Shown: positions 44,701 to 53,721, counted from the stretch's first letter. The stretch: DNA of 64,000 nucleotides from an uncultured Acidobacteriota bacterium (GCA_937873515.1 CALMYB010000007.1:283954-347953), one strand, 5' to 3'. Made by a program: numbers and translations. The notes: generated by a model from the sequence alone, not told the origin.

Positions 44701-45373
44701 TCGCGTGACGATAAAGTGCCCAGCGTGCGAGAACGTGCGTCGCCTTGTCCTCATCTCTCGCATACATCTCGTCGATCAAAGGACGAGCCTTGTCGAAATC
44801 AAAGCGCGTAAGCTGAAGCAGTTCTTCCTGATTCTCGACGTAAGTGTCCGTATCCTTCGTGGTTTGTGCCCGTTCGAGAAGTTCGTTCGTAAAATACGGG
44901 CTGTGCATAACAAGCCATTCGCGAACAACATTAAGCTCGCCTTCTTCCATCTGCTCCGCTGCGGAGAGCTTGTCGAACGTCTTCTTTATTAGCTCGTAGG
45001 ATCGTTCGCTGTCATCAAAAGCGCCAAGGACGGAGTTGATCTCCGTCGGATCGTGCTCGATGCGGGCTTTGATCCTCTGGAAAGTCTTGTCCGACATCTT
45101 TGGACGGTAGCCCAAAGACCTTTCCGGGATATTCACGCTAGACCAGAATGCCCAAAGATCGGCCATCGGAGCGTCATCCCCCGGCGGTTCAGCCCTCGTT
45201 TCGCCGTCCGAATATATGGTTCGCACGACGAGCGGATTCGGCGGCGGCGGCGCAGGAAGCTGGAGTAGCTGGCCGACCACGTCAGACTTTGCCGACGAAT
45301 GGTTGACCAAAAATGCGGCTTCGACAAGAAGAAGCACTAAGCAAAAGGCTGCGACGGTTAGAAGTCTTTTCAT
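41705..45373 (-). CDS. Large exported HEAT-like repeat protein of unknown function
   Basis: A 1222-residue protein with a signal peptide (about 1-29). Residues about 150-700 are alpha-helical repeats of HEAT type (for example DPVVRSAAVKNLLIKIEF and YPYRDDAVEALGFQGQT). They are interrupted near residue 430 by an Ala/Asn/Ile/Val run (NAAVANAIANAAASAANAA). The C-terminal 450 residues are beta-rich with WVITYRGWDAASSQ and SVYFVYKGQLLKLP, resembling a propeller. I do not recognise a named family. It probably acts as a scaffold in the periplasm or outside. No neighbour clarifies its role; the gene stands alone between rpsU and a divergent small membrane protein gene. Confidence 0.7.
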   Translation of the reverse strand: MKRLLTVAAFCLVLLLVEAAFLVNHSSAKSDVVGQLLQLPAPPPPNPLVVRTIYSDGETRAEPPGDDAPMADLWAFWSSVNIPERSLGYRPKMSDKTFQRIKARIEHDPTEINSVLGAFDDSERSYELIKKTFDKLSAAEQMEEGELNVVREWLVMHSPYFTNELLERAQTTKDTDTYVENQEELLQLTRFDFDKARPLIDEMYARDEDKATHVLARWALYRHAIESGSSMDADRYRDELKAIVENKELRAPLRDLAMDALVTEPEWPGREEWWISMFQDKTLQDLGGYTGLTTLVNVSSPGMYSSRMLELLNSGDPVVRSAAVKNLLIKIEFAKPEVLQALLPWLENPTWAEDPTGNARSSIIKALQKVKLADSVPALIRLLHEENPKAVVRKGSGSGSANVVTNRAAINASVANAAVANAIANAAASAANAAISAAESTEKYPYRDDAVEALGFQGQTQAGPPLRRLLASPTTSYDRIRIMKALILVKGFSIPEQVDALESSVRRDLAAGDANTITNEWSVDAKVATPAQIKASLAEQITTDPSLVTDDLAAAVVARIDVLEAREPLVAQQLRKIALEWVLPPIDVMSIRDVKRGVADQEEVLRVLARRKVLTEKNANDVFDLRSGPPLAVAVAACVLNDAGAYEAILNGQNAETKRAVLACGRLVRAKLPLAKAFEAARGADKLMASAAAAYLESEDSPESRQVVLSLHPNEAKILGSTTAFKTSENEPESSTWLSNLFTSADEGLQYYSWYVGGEDTLMSIEKRLQKEVKEDDSLVGIYGYDANYVRIYKDRVIYSWEEDDSRYKERPLEPGEFDYLKQYLAQNQVDTLPPFLECFGDYCEAKELVMLSRAGGRRIFMTGQPGEFFAGLDKFFAEVRKRPATVKYALSREVPGLDLMLADDNYTAYSVWKDGDDLRVVVSDNAERERVDKEVADVLEHPTGDGSKEPWQLSAEIAEKRKYDGYSWRKVVSGSVGSSVSQPAGVEYIVPHDGLAGDRVQQGWKARVGSTEYRGGDGLYKIVNGREEKVSAGVYETPLLTSDGKWVITYRGWDAASSQEMGIRRTNTLTKKEFTVKGLEDYMPYRAAAYLPNLRRVLLAITNEYDMEVQAESLMLLDPETGVAYPAVGEYRPLAQQTFRPLQRASVPGTFWAALPNSEQNSTEIGVYDARTFKFRAVRTIPKIIFDSMAMWVDEAAGSVYFVYKGQLLKLPLKPPEPAPK

Positions 45374-45557
45374 ATCTGCAAGAGATCGGGCTCAACACCC
45401 TGATACGCGGTCAACCATTAGAACGAACCGGCTGAAAGAATTTGCTTGATTATAATCCGAAATCAAAAGAAAATGACACTTATATTCGAGGCAGTTCGGA
45501 GCCTTGTAAACTGAGAGACACTTTGCGGCCGAGATTTGTTGCAATGTAGAGGAAATC

Positions 45558-45839
45558 GTGGACTTTTACTTCCTATTATTCTCGCTCTTCTTCCCGCGTA
45601 TCGTGATGGTCGTCTATCTGCTCATGTATCCGCAGATGTTCCCGGTCAACACCGTTCCGCAATGGGCCGACATTCTGCTCGGCATCTTCGTGCCGCGTGT
45701 GCTGATCCTAATTTACATTTACCAGAATATGGGCTACGACAATATCTGGTTCGCGGCCCATCTCGTCGTAATGGTATTCGCGTACCTCGGCGGAACCCGC
45801 GAAACAAAACGCCGGCGAGCCAGAAGCTACTCAGAATAG
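45558..45839 (+). CDS. Small hydrophobic membrane protein, function unknown
   Basis: A 93-residue protein with about three hydrophobic segments (FYFLLFSLFFPRIVMVVYLL, ILLGIFVPRVLILIYIYQ, FAAHLVVMVFAYLGG) and a basic tail (KRRRARS) expected in the cytoplasm. GTG 45558 follows AGAGGAAATC. I do not recognise the family. It is divergent from the HEAT-like gene and followed by a repeat array. Confidence 0.65.
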   Translation: MDFYFLLFSLFFPRIVMVVYLLMYPQMFPVNTVPQWADILLGIFVPRVLILIYIYQNMGYDNIWFAAHLVVMVFAYLGGTRETKRRRARSYSE

Positions 45840-45850
45840 ACAATACGCAA

Positions 45851-45890
45851 TTGATCTCAGTTGATCTCAGTTGATCTCAGTTGATCTCAG
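45851..45890 (+). repeat. Four exact 10-bp tandem repeats TTGATCTCAG
   Basis: Four perfect copies directly after the small membrane protein gene, followed by a truncated TTCATACTCA. Confidence 0.98.
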
Positions 45891-45903
45891 TTCATACTCA
45901 ACC

Positions 45904-45923
45904 CGTAATATTGCAATATTACG
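45904..45923. promoter_or_regulatory. 20-bp perfect palindrome
   Basis: CGTAATATTGCAATATTACG, AT-rich and perfectly symmetrical, between two converging genes. It may be a hairpin or a protein site. Confidence 0.5.
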
Positions 45924-45968
45924 ATACATCGCTGTCGATCCGGATTTTGGAGGTTCAAGCAAAGGAAA

Positions 45969-46002
45969 GCGGTCTTTTGATTTTCGGGGATCAAAAGACC
46001 GC
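45969..46002 (-). terminator. Hairpin terminator of the pgm-ftsB unit
   Basis: A perfect 13-bp stem GCGGTCTTTTGAT with ATCAAAAGACCGC and an 8-base loop. The minus strand continues TTTCCTTT, so it best serves the leftward genes. Confidence 0.7.
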
Positions 46003-46104
46003 AAAGTAAAGCTGATTGGGAATACTGTAGGCCGTGCGGAGTAGATAGGCAAAAGGCAGATTGTCAAAGGGCAGGAAAAGACCGGCGAAGCAATTCTCCG
46101 CAAC

Positions 46105-46437
46105 TTACTTCGCCGGTACTGGAACTTGTGTTTTGGCGCCGAGGTCCTTGACCGCGATGCCGAGGCGCTTCGCCTCACGTTCAATAACTTTGGGATCCGT
46201 CTTCAAACTGTGGATCTCATCCTGGAGCTGAAGATTTTCATCCGTCAGGTTTTGGATCATCGAATTCAACTGCTCGTTCTCGCGAACCTCAGCGGTTACG
46301 GCTGAGAAAGACCTATATGTGATCGAAACGAAGAGCATTCCCGCGAGCGTAAGAACGACAAGAAATGAAACCCAGAACGGCCGCTGCCGCTTTGTCTTCG
46401 CATTCCCGTCCTTATTTGTCTTGCGTCGCGTTCTCAT
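46105..46437 (-). CDS. FtsB/DivIC-like septum formation initiator protein
   Basis: A 110-residue bitopic protein: a basic cytoplasmic N-terminus (20 residues), one membrane helix (FWVSFLVVLTLAGMLFVSI), and a coiled coil (about 48-80) with the DPKVIEREAKRLGI end found in FtsB/DivIC proteins (PF04977). In the division site FtsB joins FtsL and FtsQ in the periplasm. It lies 12 bp downstream of the phosphohexomutase gene and shares its transcript. Confidence 0.87.
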   Translation of the reverse strand: MRTRRKTNKDGNAKTKRQRPFWVSFLVVLTLAGMLFVSITYRSFSAVTAEVRENEQLNSMIQNLTDENLQLQDEIHSLKTDPKVIEREAKRLGIAVKDLGAKTQVPVPAK

Positions 46438-46449
46438 TTCTTAAGATCT

Positions 46450-47838
46450 CTAGCCTAAAAGATATTTTTTTCCGTCTTCCAACAACTTGTTGACGTCGTC
46501 GCTCGATTCGCTTTCTGCGTAGATCCGCACCACAGGTTCTGTTCCCGATGGCCGCAGAAGGATCCATGAATCATTTTCAAACCGGAACTGGACGCCGTCT
46601 ATCCTATCCGTGCTCCGGATCTTGCGGCCCGCAAATTCCGTTGGGTCTTCGGCGAGTTTCTCTTTCAGCTTGGCAGCGACCTCATCATCGAGCCTTATAC
46701 CGACCCTGCCCGAATACAGCCTTCCGACGCGGTTCCAAAGCTCCTTTAGCTGTTCGACCAATGGCGTTTGCCGTACCGCAACCGCTTCGACCGCAAGCAG
46801 ACACGCGAGAATGCCGTCCTTTTCAGGGTAATGGCCTCGGATCGTAAGCCCTGCGGATTCCTCACCGCCGAGAATGATCTCGTCCTTATTTATCAATTCG
46901 CCGATATACTTGAAGCCGACCGGCGTTTCAAAAACCTTTATATCCCGTTCTTTGGCGACCCTGTCGACCAGGTGCGACGTTGCAACACTGCGGGCGACCC
47001 CGAGCTTCCAGCCGCGAGTCTCAACTAAGTAATCTGTCAAAAGTGCGATCAGTTCGTTCGGCTCGATGAAAGTTCCGTCGTGTGCGATCACCCCAAACCT
47101 GTCGCTGTCGCCGTCGGTCGCCAATCCCAGGACCGCTTCGGCATCCTTTACTGCCGTGAACAGATCGCCCAGATGTTCCTTGCCCGGCTCCGGGGCTTGT
47201 CCGCCGAAGGTTACATCCCTCCAGTCGTGCAGTGTCTCGACGGCAACGCCGCGATCTGCCAAGGCCTTATTCAAATATCCGCGGCCGGTGCCCCACAATG
47301 GGTCATACACAAACTTGCCGCCTGCTTTCTCGATCGCATCGAAGTTGATCTTTGTTGCAAGATCGTCGAGATATCCCGGCCTCGGGTCAAAATCTTCAAT
47401 CGATCCGCCTTCCTCCTCCGCGACCGGTGAGGTCACGATAAGCTGAGCTTCGATCTTCCCGGTGACTTCCGGCAGAGCCGGTGCTCCGTCGGGCGTCGAG
47501 AATTTAATTCCCTGATACTCCGGCGGATTGTGCGACGCCGTGAAATTCATCGCCCCGTCCGTCTTCAACGCTCGGATCGCGTGTGCAACGGTCGGCGTCG
47601 GCACGGGATGGGTACACCTAAGCACCTTCATTCCTTTGGATTCGATCATCTTTGCCGCCACGTCCGAGAAGGCTTCGCCCATGAACCGTGTGTCGTGCCC
47701 GATGATCAAAGTGCCGCCGGATCCCGGTTCGCTTTTCAAATATCTACAGATCGCTTCGGTAACACGCCGGACGTTCGCGAATGTAAATTCATCTGCGATG
47801 ACCGCTCTCCATCCCGAAGTTCCAAACTTGATCGCCAT
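46450..47838 (-). CDS. Phosphoglucomutase/phosphomannomutase family enzyme
   Basis: A 462-residue alpha-D-phosphohexomutase. The active serine is Ser102 in TASHNPPEYQG, the Mg loop is DGDSDR, the sugar loop GGEESAG, and the phosphate loop RPSGTEPVVRIYAE. All four motifs are intact. Substrate choice between glucose, mannose or glucosamine phosphate is not clear; the GEES(A/S) loop favours glucose or mannose over glucosamine. I start at ATG 47836-47838 (MAIKFGTSGWRAVI), where homologues begin, and not at the longer upstream frame. No good ribosome binding site is seen. Confidence 0.92.
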   Translation of the reverse strand: MAIKFGTSGWRAVIADEFTFANVRRVTEAICRYLKSEPGSGGTLIIGHDTRFMGEAFSDVAAKMIESKGMKVLRCTHPVPTPTVAHAIRALKTDGAMNFTASHNPPEYQGIKFSTPDGAPALPEVTGKIEAQLIVTSPVAEEEGGSIEDFDPRPGYLDDLATKINFDAIEKAGGKFVYDPLWGTGRGYLNKALADRGVAVETLHDWRDVTFGGQAPEPGKEHLGDLFTAVKDAEAVLGLATDGDSDRFGVIAHDGTFIEPNELIALLTDYLVETRGWKLGVARSVATSHLVDRVAKERDIKVFETPVGFKYIGELINKDEIILGGEESAGLTIRGHYPEKDGILACLLAVEAVAVRQTPLVEQLKELWNRVGRLYSGRVGIRLDDEVAAKLKEKLAEDPTEFAGRKIRSTDRIDGVQFRFENDSWILLRPSGTEPVVRIYAESESSDDVNKLLEDGKKYLLG

Positions 47839-48355
47839 CTGGGAAATTTGTCCGGCACACCGGCCCTCAAGAGCGTTCCTTAAATTTAGTTGTCCTGTTG
47901 ATATCCCTTGAAGTGCTAAAAAATGTAACACAGCTTTATGCGGTTGTAAAGCCCTTTTTTAAGTTTTTTTATCCTGTGCGTTTTCAAAGGTTTACGAGGC
48001 GTTATCTGAGGTTGGTATTCAAAGCCTCTTAAGCAACTCAAATCAGTTTGACCGATTTGGTTAAGCGCTGGGGCGAAAAGAGCTGCGACGACCCTGTGTG
48101 TATCGAATTGATACATGCATATGGCTCTTATGGGCTTCGTGTGTCACGCGACGATCGTCTTGCGACCGACCACTGATGCGTCTAAAGCCTGTGTACACAA
48201 CTATTTAGGGCCGCATTGTTTCAACAGGCCGGTTCGGCACATTATTTGCTATTAAAAGATATACAGAGCGCCCGCGTTTGGGCAGTCGATGCCTCGAAAA
48301 TGAGGTTTGGATCCGAGACCGGATCCTGTATTCGTGGAGAACAGCAAATAATATT
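47839..48355. other. Divergent promoter region between pgm and the radical SAM gene
   Basis: About 500 bases without a gene. AT-rich parts near 47940-47970 (minus-strand promoter likely) and 48230-48265 (TATTAAAAGATATA, plus strand) are the best places for promoters, but neither has a clean -35/-10 pair. Confidence 0.4.
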
Positions 48356-50389
48356 ATGAGACCCATCAAACACGTAGAAAAAGGCCTTAGCTTCATTGCA
48401 GGAGCGGCGTTCAATGCCGTCCGGAGTGTTAATAAATACAAACCGAATCCGTCGTTCACGCCAAAATGGGCCGACAAGCCGATCCTAAAGTCTTGGCAGA
48501 AGACGAAGCCGACGCTGGGCTTTCCGCGTACGACCGATTCGCTCTGTCCGCAGTGCGTCATTGAGGCACGTGAAGAGATCCTTTCGGGCAAACGCGATGT
48601 CGCCACTTTGGTCAATGAAAAGGTCGGTGAGATCAAGGCGCAGATCATCGAGCGCGACAATCAGGTCTGGATGATCAAAGAGTGCCCGATCCACGGCAAG
48701 GTCGAGGATATGATGGCGATCGATGCGAACTTCCTGAAGCATGTTGAATCGCTCTTCCCGGGCCGCGATATGGAGGCCCACAATGATGAAAAGCTTCACA
48801 ATCATGGTTCGTCCTCGGTGAAATATGGCCGCGGAGCGGTTCTCACGGTCGATCTTACGAATCGCTGCAATATGATGTGCGATCCGTGCTTTATGGACGC
48901 GAACCAGGTCGGATTCGTTCACGAACTCTCGATGCAGGACGTGACGGAGATCCTCGATAATGCGATCTCGATCAAGCCGCGTCGTCAGATGTCCGTTCAG
49001 TATTCGGGCGGCGAACCGACGATCAGCCCGCACTTCATCGACGCGATCAAGTACGCCCGCAAGGTTGGCTACAACTCCGTGCAGGCCGCGACCAACGGCA
49101 TCGAGTTCGCAAAATCCAAGGAATTCTGCCGCGAAGCTGCCGAAGCCGGACTTCGTTTCGTCTATCTGCAGTTCGACGGCATCGGAAACGACGCTAACTC
49201 GCACCGCCAGATCGGCAACCTGTTTGACGTGAAGCTCCGTGCGATCAACAACCTTCACGAAGCCGGCGTTGACATCATTCTCGTTACGACGCTGGTCAAC
49301 GGCATCAATAACGATCAGGTCGGCACGATCATCCGCTTTGCGATGGAGAACCCGAAGAAGATCTCGTTCATCGCGTTTCAGCCTGTGTCATTCACAGGCC
49401 GCGACGAGCACATCACGGAGCAGCGTCGTCTGCAGCAGCGTTATACGCTCTCGCACATGGCACTTGACGTGAAAAAGCAGCTCGGGATCACCGAACCTAC
49501 GCGTGACTGGTTCCCGCTCAGCTTGATGGGAGCTTTTGCAGACTTCGCGGACGTCGTCCACGGCGAGGATGCGGATTGGGGACAGGTCTCCTGCGGATGT
49601 CATCCGAACTGCGGTGTCGGCACGGCCGTTATGATCAACAAGGAAACGGGCGATATGGCTCCGGTCCCGCAGTTCCTGAATATTCAGGGCCTTGTTAAGG
49701 ATATGCAGCACATCTCCGATACGAACCGCGGCAAGTGGTTCTCGAATATCATGATGGGCCTCGCATTGCTCAAGAACTTTGATCCGTACGGTGCGCCGCA
49801 CAGCCTTACACTTGGTGCGATCTTCAAGAAGTTCGACAAGTCGTTCGGCCTTTCGGGCAAGGATTACGGAAAGGTCGGTCCCGACCGCACGATCGCCGAC
49901 GTCGAGAAGCGTCGTCAGGATCCGTGGAACTTCCTCTTTATAGCGGGAATGTGGTTCCAGGACCTTTTCAACTACGACTTCCGCAGAACGGAAATGTGCA
50001 TCATTCCGTACGGAACGCAGGAGGGCGAGATCTCATTCTGTGCCTACAACACCGGCATCGGCTGGCGCAATATCATCGAGAATATGCACCAGAACGCGAC
50101 CGTTGCGAAATGGTACAAGGATCATGGCCGTCACGAGGTCTTCGCTCGCGGCAAGCACGTCGAACTCGATTCGACCGAGCACAACCTTACTTTGAACGAG
50201 GTAGATCTTTCGCGTCCGAACAAGCCGCACATGGAAGGTCCTAAGACGGCTGCCGAGGAAATGCAGATGATGCGTAAACTCTATCAGCAGATGGTCATGG
50301 ACAAGAACCAGATCAAGGGCGATAACCTCGTTCAGATCGGCGGTATCAAGAAGCAAGCGAAAGAGAAGGAAATGGCAGTCGCCGAGTAG
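48356..50389 (+). CDS. Radical SAM protein of the Tes/Mss type, putative membrane-spanning lipid synthase
   Basis: A 676-residue radical SAM enzyme (COG1964-like). Start ATG 48356 was chosen because MRPIKHVEKGL begins the conserved part. The SAM cluster motif C-x3-C-x2-C is at 171, 175 and 178 (NRCNMMCDPCFM). An N-terminal pair C64-x2-C67 (LCPQCVIEAREE) with Cys110 (ECPIHGK) and a C-terminal CGCHPNCG suggest extra metal clusters, as in the archaeal tetraether synthase Tes. Relatives in bacteria are linked to joining two fatty acid tails into membrane-spanning (diabolic-type) lipids, which Acidobacteriota of this group contain. The enzymatic role here is inferred from motifs. The gene is monocistronic. 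Confidence 0.8.
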   Translation: MRPIKHVEKGLSFIAGAAFNAVRSVNKYKPNPSFTPKWADKPILKSWQKTKPTLGFPRTTDSLCPQCVIEAREEILSGKRDVATLVNEKVGEIKAQIIERDNQVWMIKECPIHGKVEDMMAIDANFLKHVESLFPGRDMEAHNDEKLHNHGSSSVKYGRGAVLTVDLTNRCNMMCDPCFMDANQVGFVHELSMQDVTEILDNAISIKPRRQMSVQYSGGEPTISPHFIDAIKYARKVGYNSVQAATNGIEFAKSKEFCREAAEAGLRFVYLQFDGIGNDANSHRQIGNLFDVKLRAINNLHEAGVDIILVTTLVNGINNDQVGTIIRFAMENPKKISFIAFQPVSFTGRDEHITEQRRLQQRYTLSHMALDVKKQLGITEPTRDWFPLSLMGAFADFADVVHGEDADWGQVSCGCHPNCGVGTAVMINKETGDMAPVPQFLNIQGLVKDMQHISDTNRGKWFSNIMMGLALLKNFDPYGAPHSLTLGAIFKKFDKSFGLSGKDYGKVGPDRTIADVEKRRQDPWNFLFIAGMWFQDLFNYDFRRTEMCIIPYGTQEGEISFCAYNTGIGWRNIIENMHQNATVAKWYKDHGRHEVFARGKHVELDSTEHNLTLNEVDLSRPNKPHMEGPKTAAEEMQMMRKLYQQMVMDKNQIKGDNLVQIGGIKKQAKEKEMAVAE

Positions 50390-50428
50390 TATCCCGCACC
50401 GCCAACCCTTCTCCTACAAACTTCAACT

Positions 50429-50454
50429 GGCCCGTGAGCGATCACGGGCCTTTT
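50429..50454 (+). terminator. Terminator after the radical SAM gene
   Basis: GGCCCGTGA and TCACGGGCC form a 9-bp stem with a GCGA tetraloop, followed by TTTT. Confidence 0.85.
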
Positions 50455-50539
50455 GCGTCCCGTATTCGGGCTATGTGCCGCGGCCTTTCCGCGCAAATGT
50501 AAAGTATTGTAAAGCGCGAAAATTTATATTAATTTCGAT

Positions 50540-50568
50540 TTGCTTATATACACCATATTAGGTATAGA
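50540..50568 (+). promoter_or_regulatory. Candidate promoter of the TonB receptor gene
   Basis: TTGCTT (50540-50545), a 17-base spacer and TATAGA (50563-50568) in an AT-rich patch, leaving a leader of about 160 bases before the ATG. The remaining intergenic space (50455-50733) shows no gene. Confidence 0.5.
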
Positions 50569-50733
50569 TAGTAGATGAACGAAAATGTCTTTCTCGTTCG
50601 TTAGTTGCTTTCACCGAAAATTTATCGGGTCAAGGCTCGACGGCCGGTTTCATCAGCCTGTTTCCATTCAGGGCGATAAAACTGCTCAAACAGCCGTTGG
50701 AAAATTTTAAGATCTATAAGGAAGCCTCTTATT

Positions 50734-53655
50734 ATGAATCAGGCAAGAACCGCCACCAGAATCTTCTTCTACTGTCTGCTGATCGGTGTCTTTACACTAG
50801 GCACCAGTTACATTGCGCGGGCACAATCACAGGCATTGAACGGCCAGATCGAGGGCACGATCACTGACGCTTCGGGCGGTGCGGTGCCCAGTGCGAAGGT
50901 CGTTGTAAAAAATACTCAGACCGGCACCGAACGTACGGTTGTTACCGACGGCAACGGTGTGTACAGGGCTCCGCTGCTCCCGCTTGGCACCTATCAGGTT
51001 ACGGTCGAAGCCCCGAACTATAAGCGGCTCGTTCGAGAGGGGATCACCCTAACGACCGGACAGACAGCCACGGTGAACGGGGTACTTGAAATAGGTGATG
51101 TGTCGGCAACCGTGACGGTTGATGCCGATGCTCCTATCGCCGACTCGGCAAAGATCGACCTAGGGCGCGTCATGAATGCACGCGAGGTCGAGAACCTGCC
51201 GCTTGTTTCGCGCAACCCGTACAACTATGCGCTTCTGCAGGCAAACGTTACGGGCCGCCCGAACGCAGAGTTCGGTGTGCCGCGCATCAACGCCAACGGA
51301 TACACTCGCCGCACGAACTACCAACTTGACGGCAACAACAATACCCAGCAGGATCGCGGCGGCATCCGCCTTATGCCGATCTCGGACACTTTCGTCAGCG
51401 AGGTTCAGCTCGTGACGAACGGTTTTGCTCCGGAGTTCGGCAACACGCCGGGCCTGATCATGAATGCGATCACTCCGTCTGGCACGAATGGATTCCACGG
51501 AGAGGTAAGCTATCGCTTCCGTCGGACCCCGATGTCATCGCGGCCTTTTAACACGTCACCGCTGTCAATGAAGCCCGAGACCAAGGTTGACGACTTTACG
51601 GCGTCGATCGGCGGCCCGATCATCAAGGATCGCTGGCATTTCTACACAGGCTACGAGTGGGTTAAGCGTGACCTCGGCGGTGAGCCGCAGCGTGTCATCA
51701 CCGTAACTGAGGCGAATAAGCAGGCGTTGATCGCTGCGGGCGTTCCGGCCTCGGCATTCCCGACCGCGATTCCGGCCGCACAGAAGGTCAACTTCTTTAT
51801 CTTCAGGACCGACGCTCAGCTGAACACGAACAATAGGCTTAGCGGTCGGTTCAACTATTTCAAGAACGTCTCGCCGGACAATATCGGCGGCGGCCTGACG
51901 ACGCTTGAGCGAAGCATCGACTTCCTGGACAAATCGTATTCGGTCGGCCTTCAGCTCGTCTCGACCTTCTCGCAGAACTTCCTAAACGAGTTTCGATATC
52001 AGTACGCAAAGCGCGATTCGCGAAACATCGCGAACAGCCATTCGGGTACGGGGCCGAGCATTGTCATCACAGGTGTTGCGAACTTTGGTGCACCTGAGAA
52101 CGCAGATACGATCGCTCCACTTGAGATCACCAACCAGGTCCAGAACAACCTTACGTGGACAAATGGCGATCACGTGGCGAAATTTGGCTTCGGTTTCAAC
52201 CATATAGGGGACACCCGCCGGTCGAACTCCTTCGTCCGCTACACGTTCTCAAGTATTGCGAACTACGTTGCGGCAAATACGGGCGCGAACCCGTTCGCCT
52301 ACACCCGTTTTGACCAGATCTTCGGTGACACGAACATCGAATTCAACAGCACGTTCTACAATTTCTTTGCTCAGGATGACTGGAAGATCACGCGTAAACT
52401 GAAACTCAACTACGGCTTCAGATACGACCTTTACAACATTCCGAAGGCAGACTCGACGGCGGCCTACGAACCGTCGCGTAAATTCAAGGTCGATAAGAAC
52501 AACTTTGCTCCCCGTTTCGGCTTGGTCTATGGCGTCAGAGACGGCAAGCGTCCGACGGTCATTCGTGCAAGTGCAGGTATCTACTTCGATACGGTCTATC
52601 TGGATATGTACCAACGGGCACTTCAGGGGAATGGAAGCCCGAAGTCCTTTACGGTCTCGTTCACTAACCCCGCTTTGCCGGGAGCCCCGGGATTCCCGAA
52701 TAATGTCTCGACGGGTACGCCGCCGCGACAGAACATCACTGGTATCGCATCGGATTTCGAGAATATGTACGCGATCCACGGAAACGTACAGGTCGAACAG
52801 GCATTGACCCAAGACCTTTCGTTCACGGTCGGCTATATCCACTCGAGCGGCCGTCATATCCCGATCTACAGAAGCGTCAACCGCATCAATCCGGTCGGAG
52901 CTCTTGCGGATGGTCGTCCGATCTACGCAGATTCGGTCAGCGCGGCGACGCGTATGGATCCGCGGTTCAACGACATCCTTCTTGCCGAAGCTTCCGGCAA
53001 TTCGAACTACAACGCGTTTACGGTTCAGCTCAACAAGCGATTTTCGAAGGGTTATCAGTTCAGCGCGAACTACACGCTCTCGAAGTCGATGGATGACGCC
53101 CCGGAACAGAACCTTGTGGCCACACAGGCCGGCGGACTTGTACAGCAGGATCCGACAAATCGCAAACGCGATTACGGCCCGTCGCTCGCTGACCAGCGTC
53201 ATACCTTCGTGCTCAGTTTTGTCGGCCGCCCGGACTTCCACTTTGAGAACAAGGCGTTGAACTACCTCGTGAACAATAACCAGTTCGGTATCATCGCAAC
53301 GGCGAACAGCGGCGAACGCTACAACATCGTTGCTGCAACGGACATTAACCACGACGGATTCAACGGTACTGACAACCCTGTCGGGATCACCCGTAATTCC
53401 GGAGTGACGCCGAAGCAGTTCAACGTTGATTTCCGCTATTCGCGCTTCTTTCCGTTCACGGAAAGACTTCGCCTTGAGGTCTTTGGCGAGTTCGTGAATG
53501 TGTTCAACATCAACAGCATCTATCAGATCAACAGTCTTACCGTGACGACAGATGCTCTTGGAAACCCGACCCAGGCGTTGCCGAGCACGACCACGCGTCC
53601 GGTAACTTCGCTTGATGCCCGACAGTTCCAGATCGGCCTCAAGTTCCACTTCTAA
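50734..53655 (+). CDS. TonB-dependent receptor with carboxypeptidase-regulatory domain (Oar-like)
   Basis: A 973-residue outer-membrane protein. A signal peptide ends near ARAQS (about residue 31). A CarboxypepD-reg beta sandwich follows (GQIEGTITDASGGAVPSAKV to about 120), then a plug (REVENLPLVSRNPYNYALLQ) and a large barrel ending QFQIGLKFHF with a terminal aromatic residue, as barrels do. It is of the Oar-like type very common in Acidobacteriota. No substrate is visible; neighbouring genes for a symporter and a deacetylase lie behind a terminator. A weak TonB box cannot be located confidently. Confidence 0.92.
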   Translation: MNQARTATRIFFYCLLIGVFTLGTSYIARAQSQALNGQIEGTITDASGGAVPSAKVVVKNTQTGTERTVVTDGNGVYRAPLLPLGTYQVTVEAPNYKRLVREGITLTTGQTATVNGVLEIGDVSATVTVDADAPIADSAKIDLGRVMNAREVENLPLVSRNPYNYALLQANVTGRPNAEFGVPRINANGYTRRTNYQLDGNNNTQQDRGGIRLMPISDTFVSEVQLVTNGFAPEFGNTPGLIMNAITPSGTNGFHGEVSYRFRRTPMSSRPFNTSPLSMKPETKVDDFTASIGGPIIKDRWHFYTGYEWVKRDLGGEPQRVITVTEANKQALIAAGVPASAFPTAIPAAQKVNFFIFRTDAQLNTNNRLSGRFNYFKNVSPDNIGGGLTTLERSIDFLDKSYSVGLQLVSTFSQNFLNEFRYQYAKRDSRNIANSHSGTGPSIVITGVANFGAPENADTIAPLEITNQVQNNLTWTNGDHVAKFGFGFNHIGDTRRSNSFVRYTFSSIANYVAANTGANPFAYTRFDQIFGDTNIEFNSTFYNFFAQDDWKITRKLKLNYGFRYDLYNIPKADSTAAYEPSRKFKVDKNNFAPRFGLVYGVRDGKRPTVIRASAGIYFDTVYLDMYQRALQGNGSPKSFTVSFTNPALPGAPGFPNNVSTGTPPRQNITGIASDFENMYAIHGNVQVEQALTQDLSFTVGYIHSSGRHIPIYRSVNRINPVGALADGRPIYADSVSAATRMDPRFNDILLAEASGNSNYNAFTVQLNKRFSKGYQFSANYTLSKSMDDAPEQNLVATQAGGLVQQDPTNRKRDYGPSLADQRHTFVLSFVGRPDFHFENKALNYLVNNNQFGIIATANSGERYNIVAATDINHDGFNGTDNPVGITRNSGVTPKQFNVDFRYSRFFPFTERLRLEVFGEFVNVFNINSIYQINSLTVTTDALGNPTQALPSTTTRPVTSLDARQFQIGLKFHF

Positions 53656-53668
53656 AGGAAGTAAAAGA

Positions 53669-53714
53669 TTCGCCGATGCTCCACTCCCACGGGGCATCGG
53701 CGAACCGCTTTTTT
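53669..53714 (+). terminator. Terminator after the TonB receptor gene
   Basis: An 11-bp stem TTCGCCGATGC with GCATCGGCGAA and a 14-base loop, then CCGC and TTTTTT. Confidence 0.9.
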
Positions 53715-53721
53715 GCTTGCG

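Noticed and set aside
45851..45890. TTGATCTCAG array considered as a CRISPR fragment
   Set aside because: Units are 10 bp with no spacers between them and no cas genes nearby.
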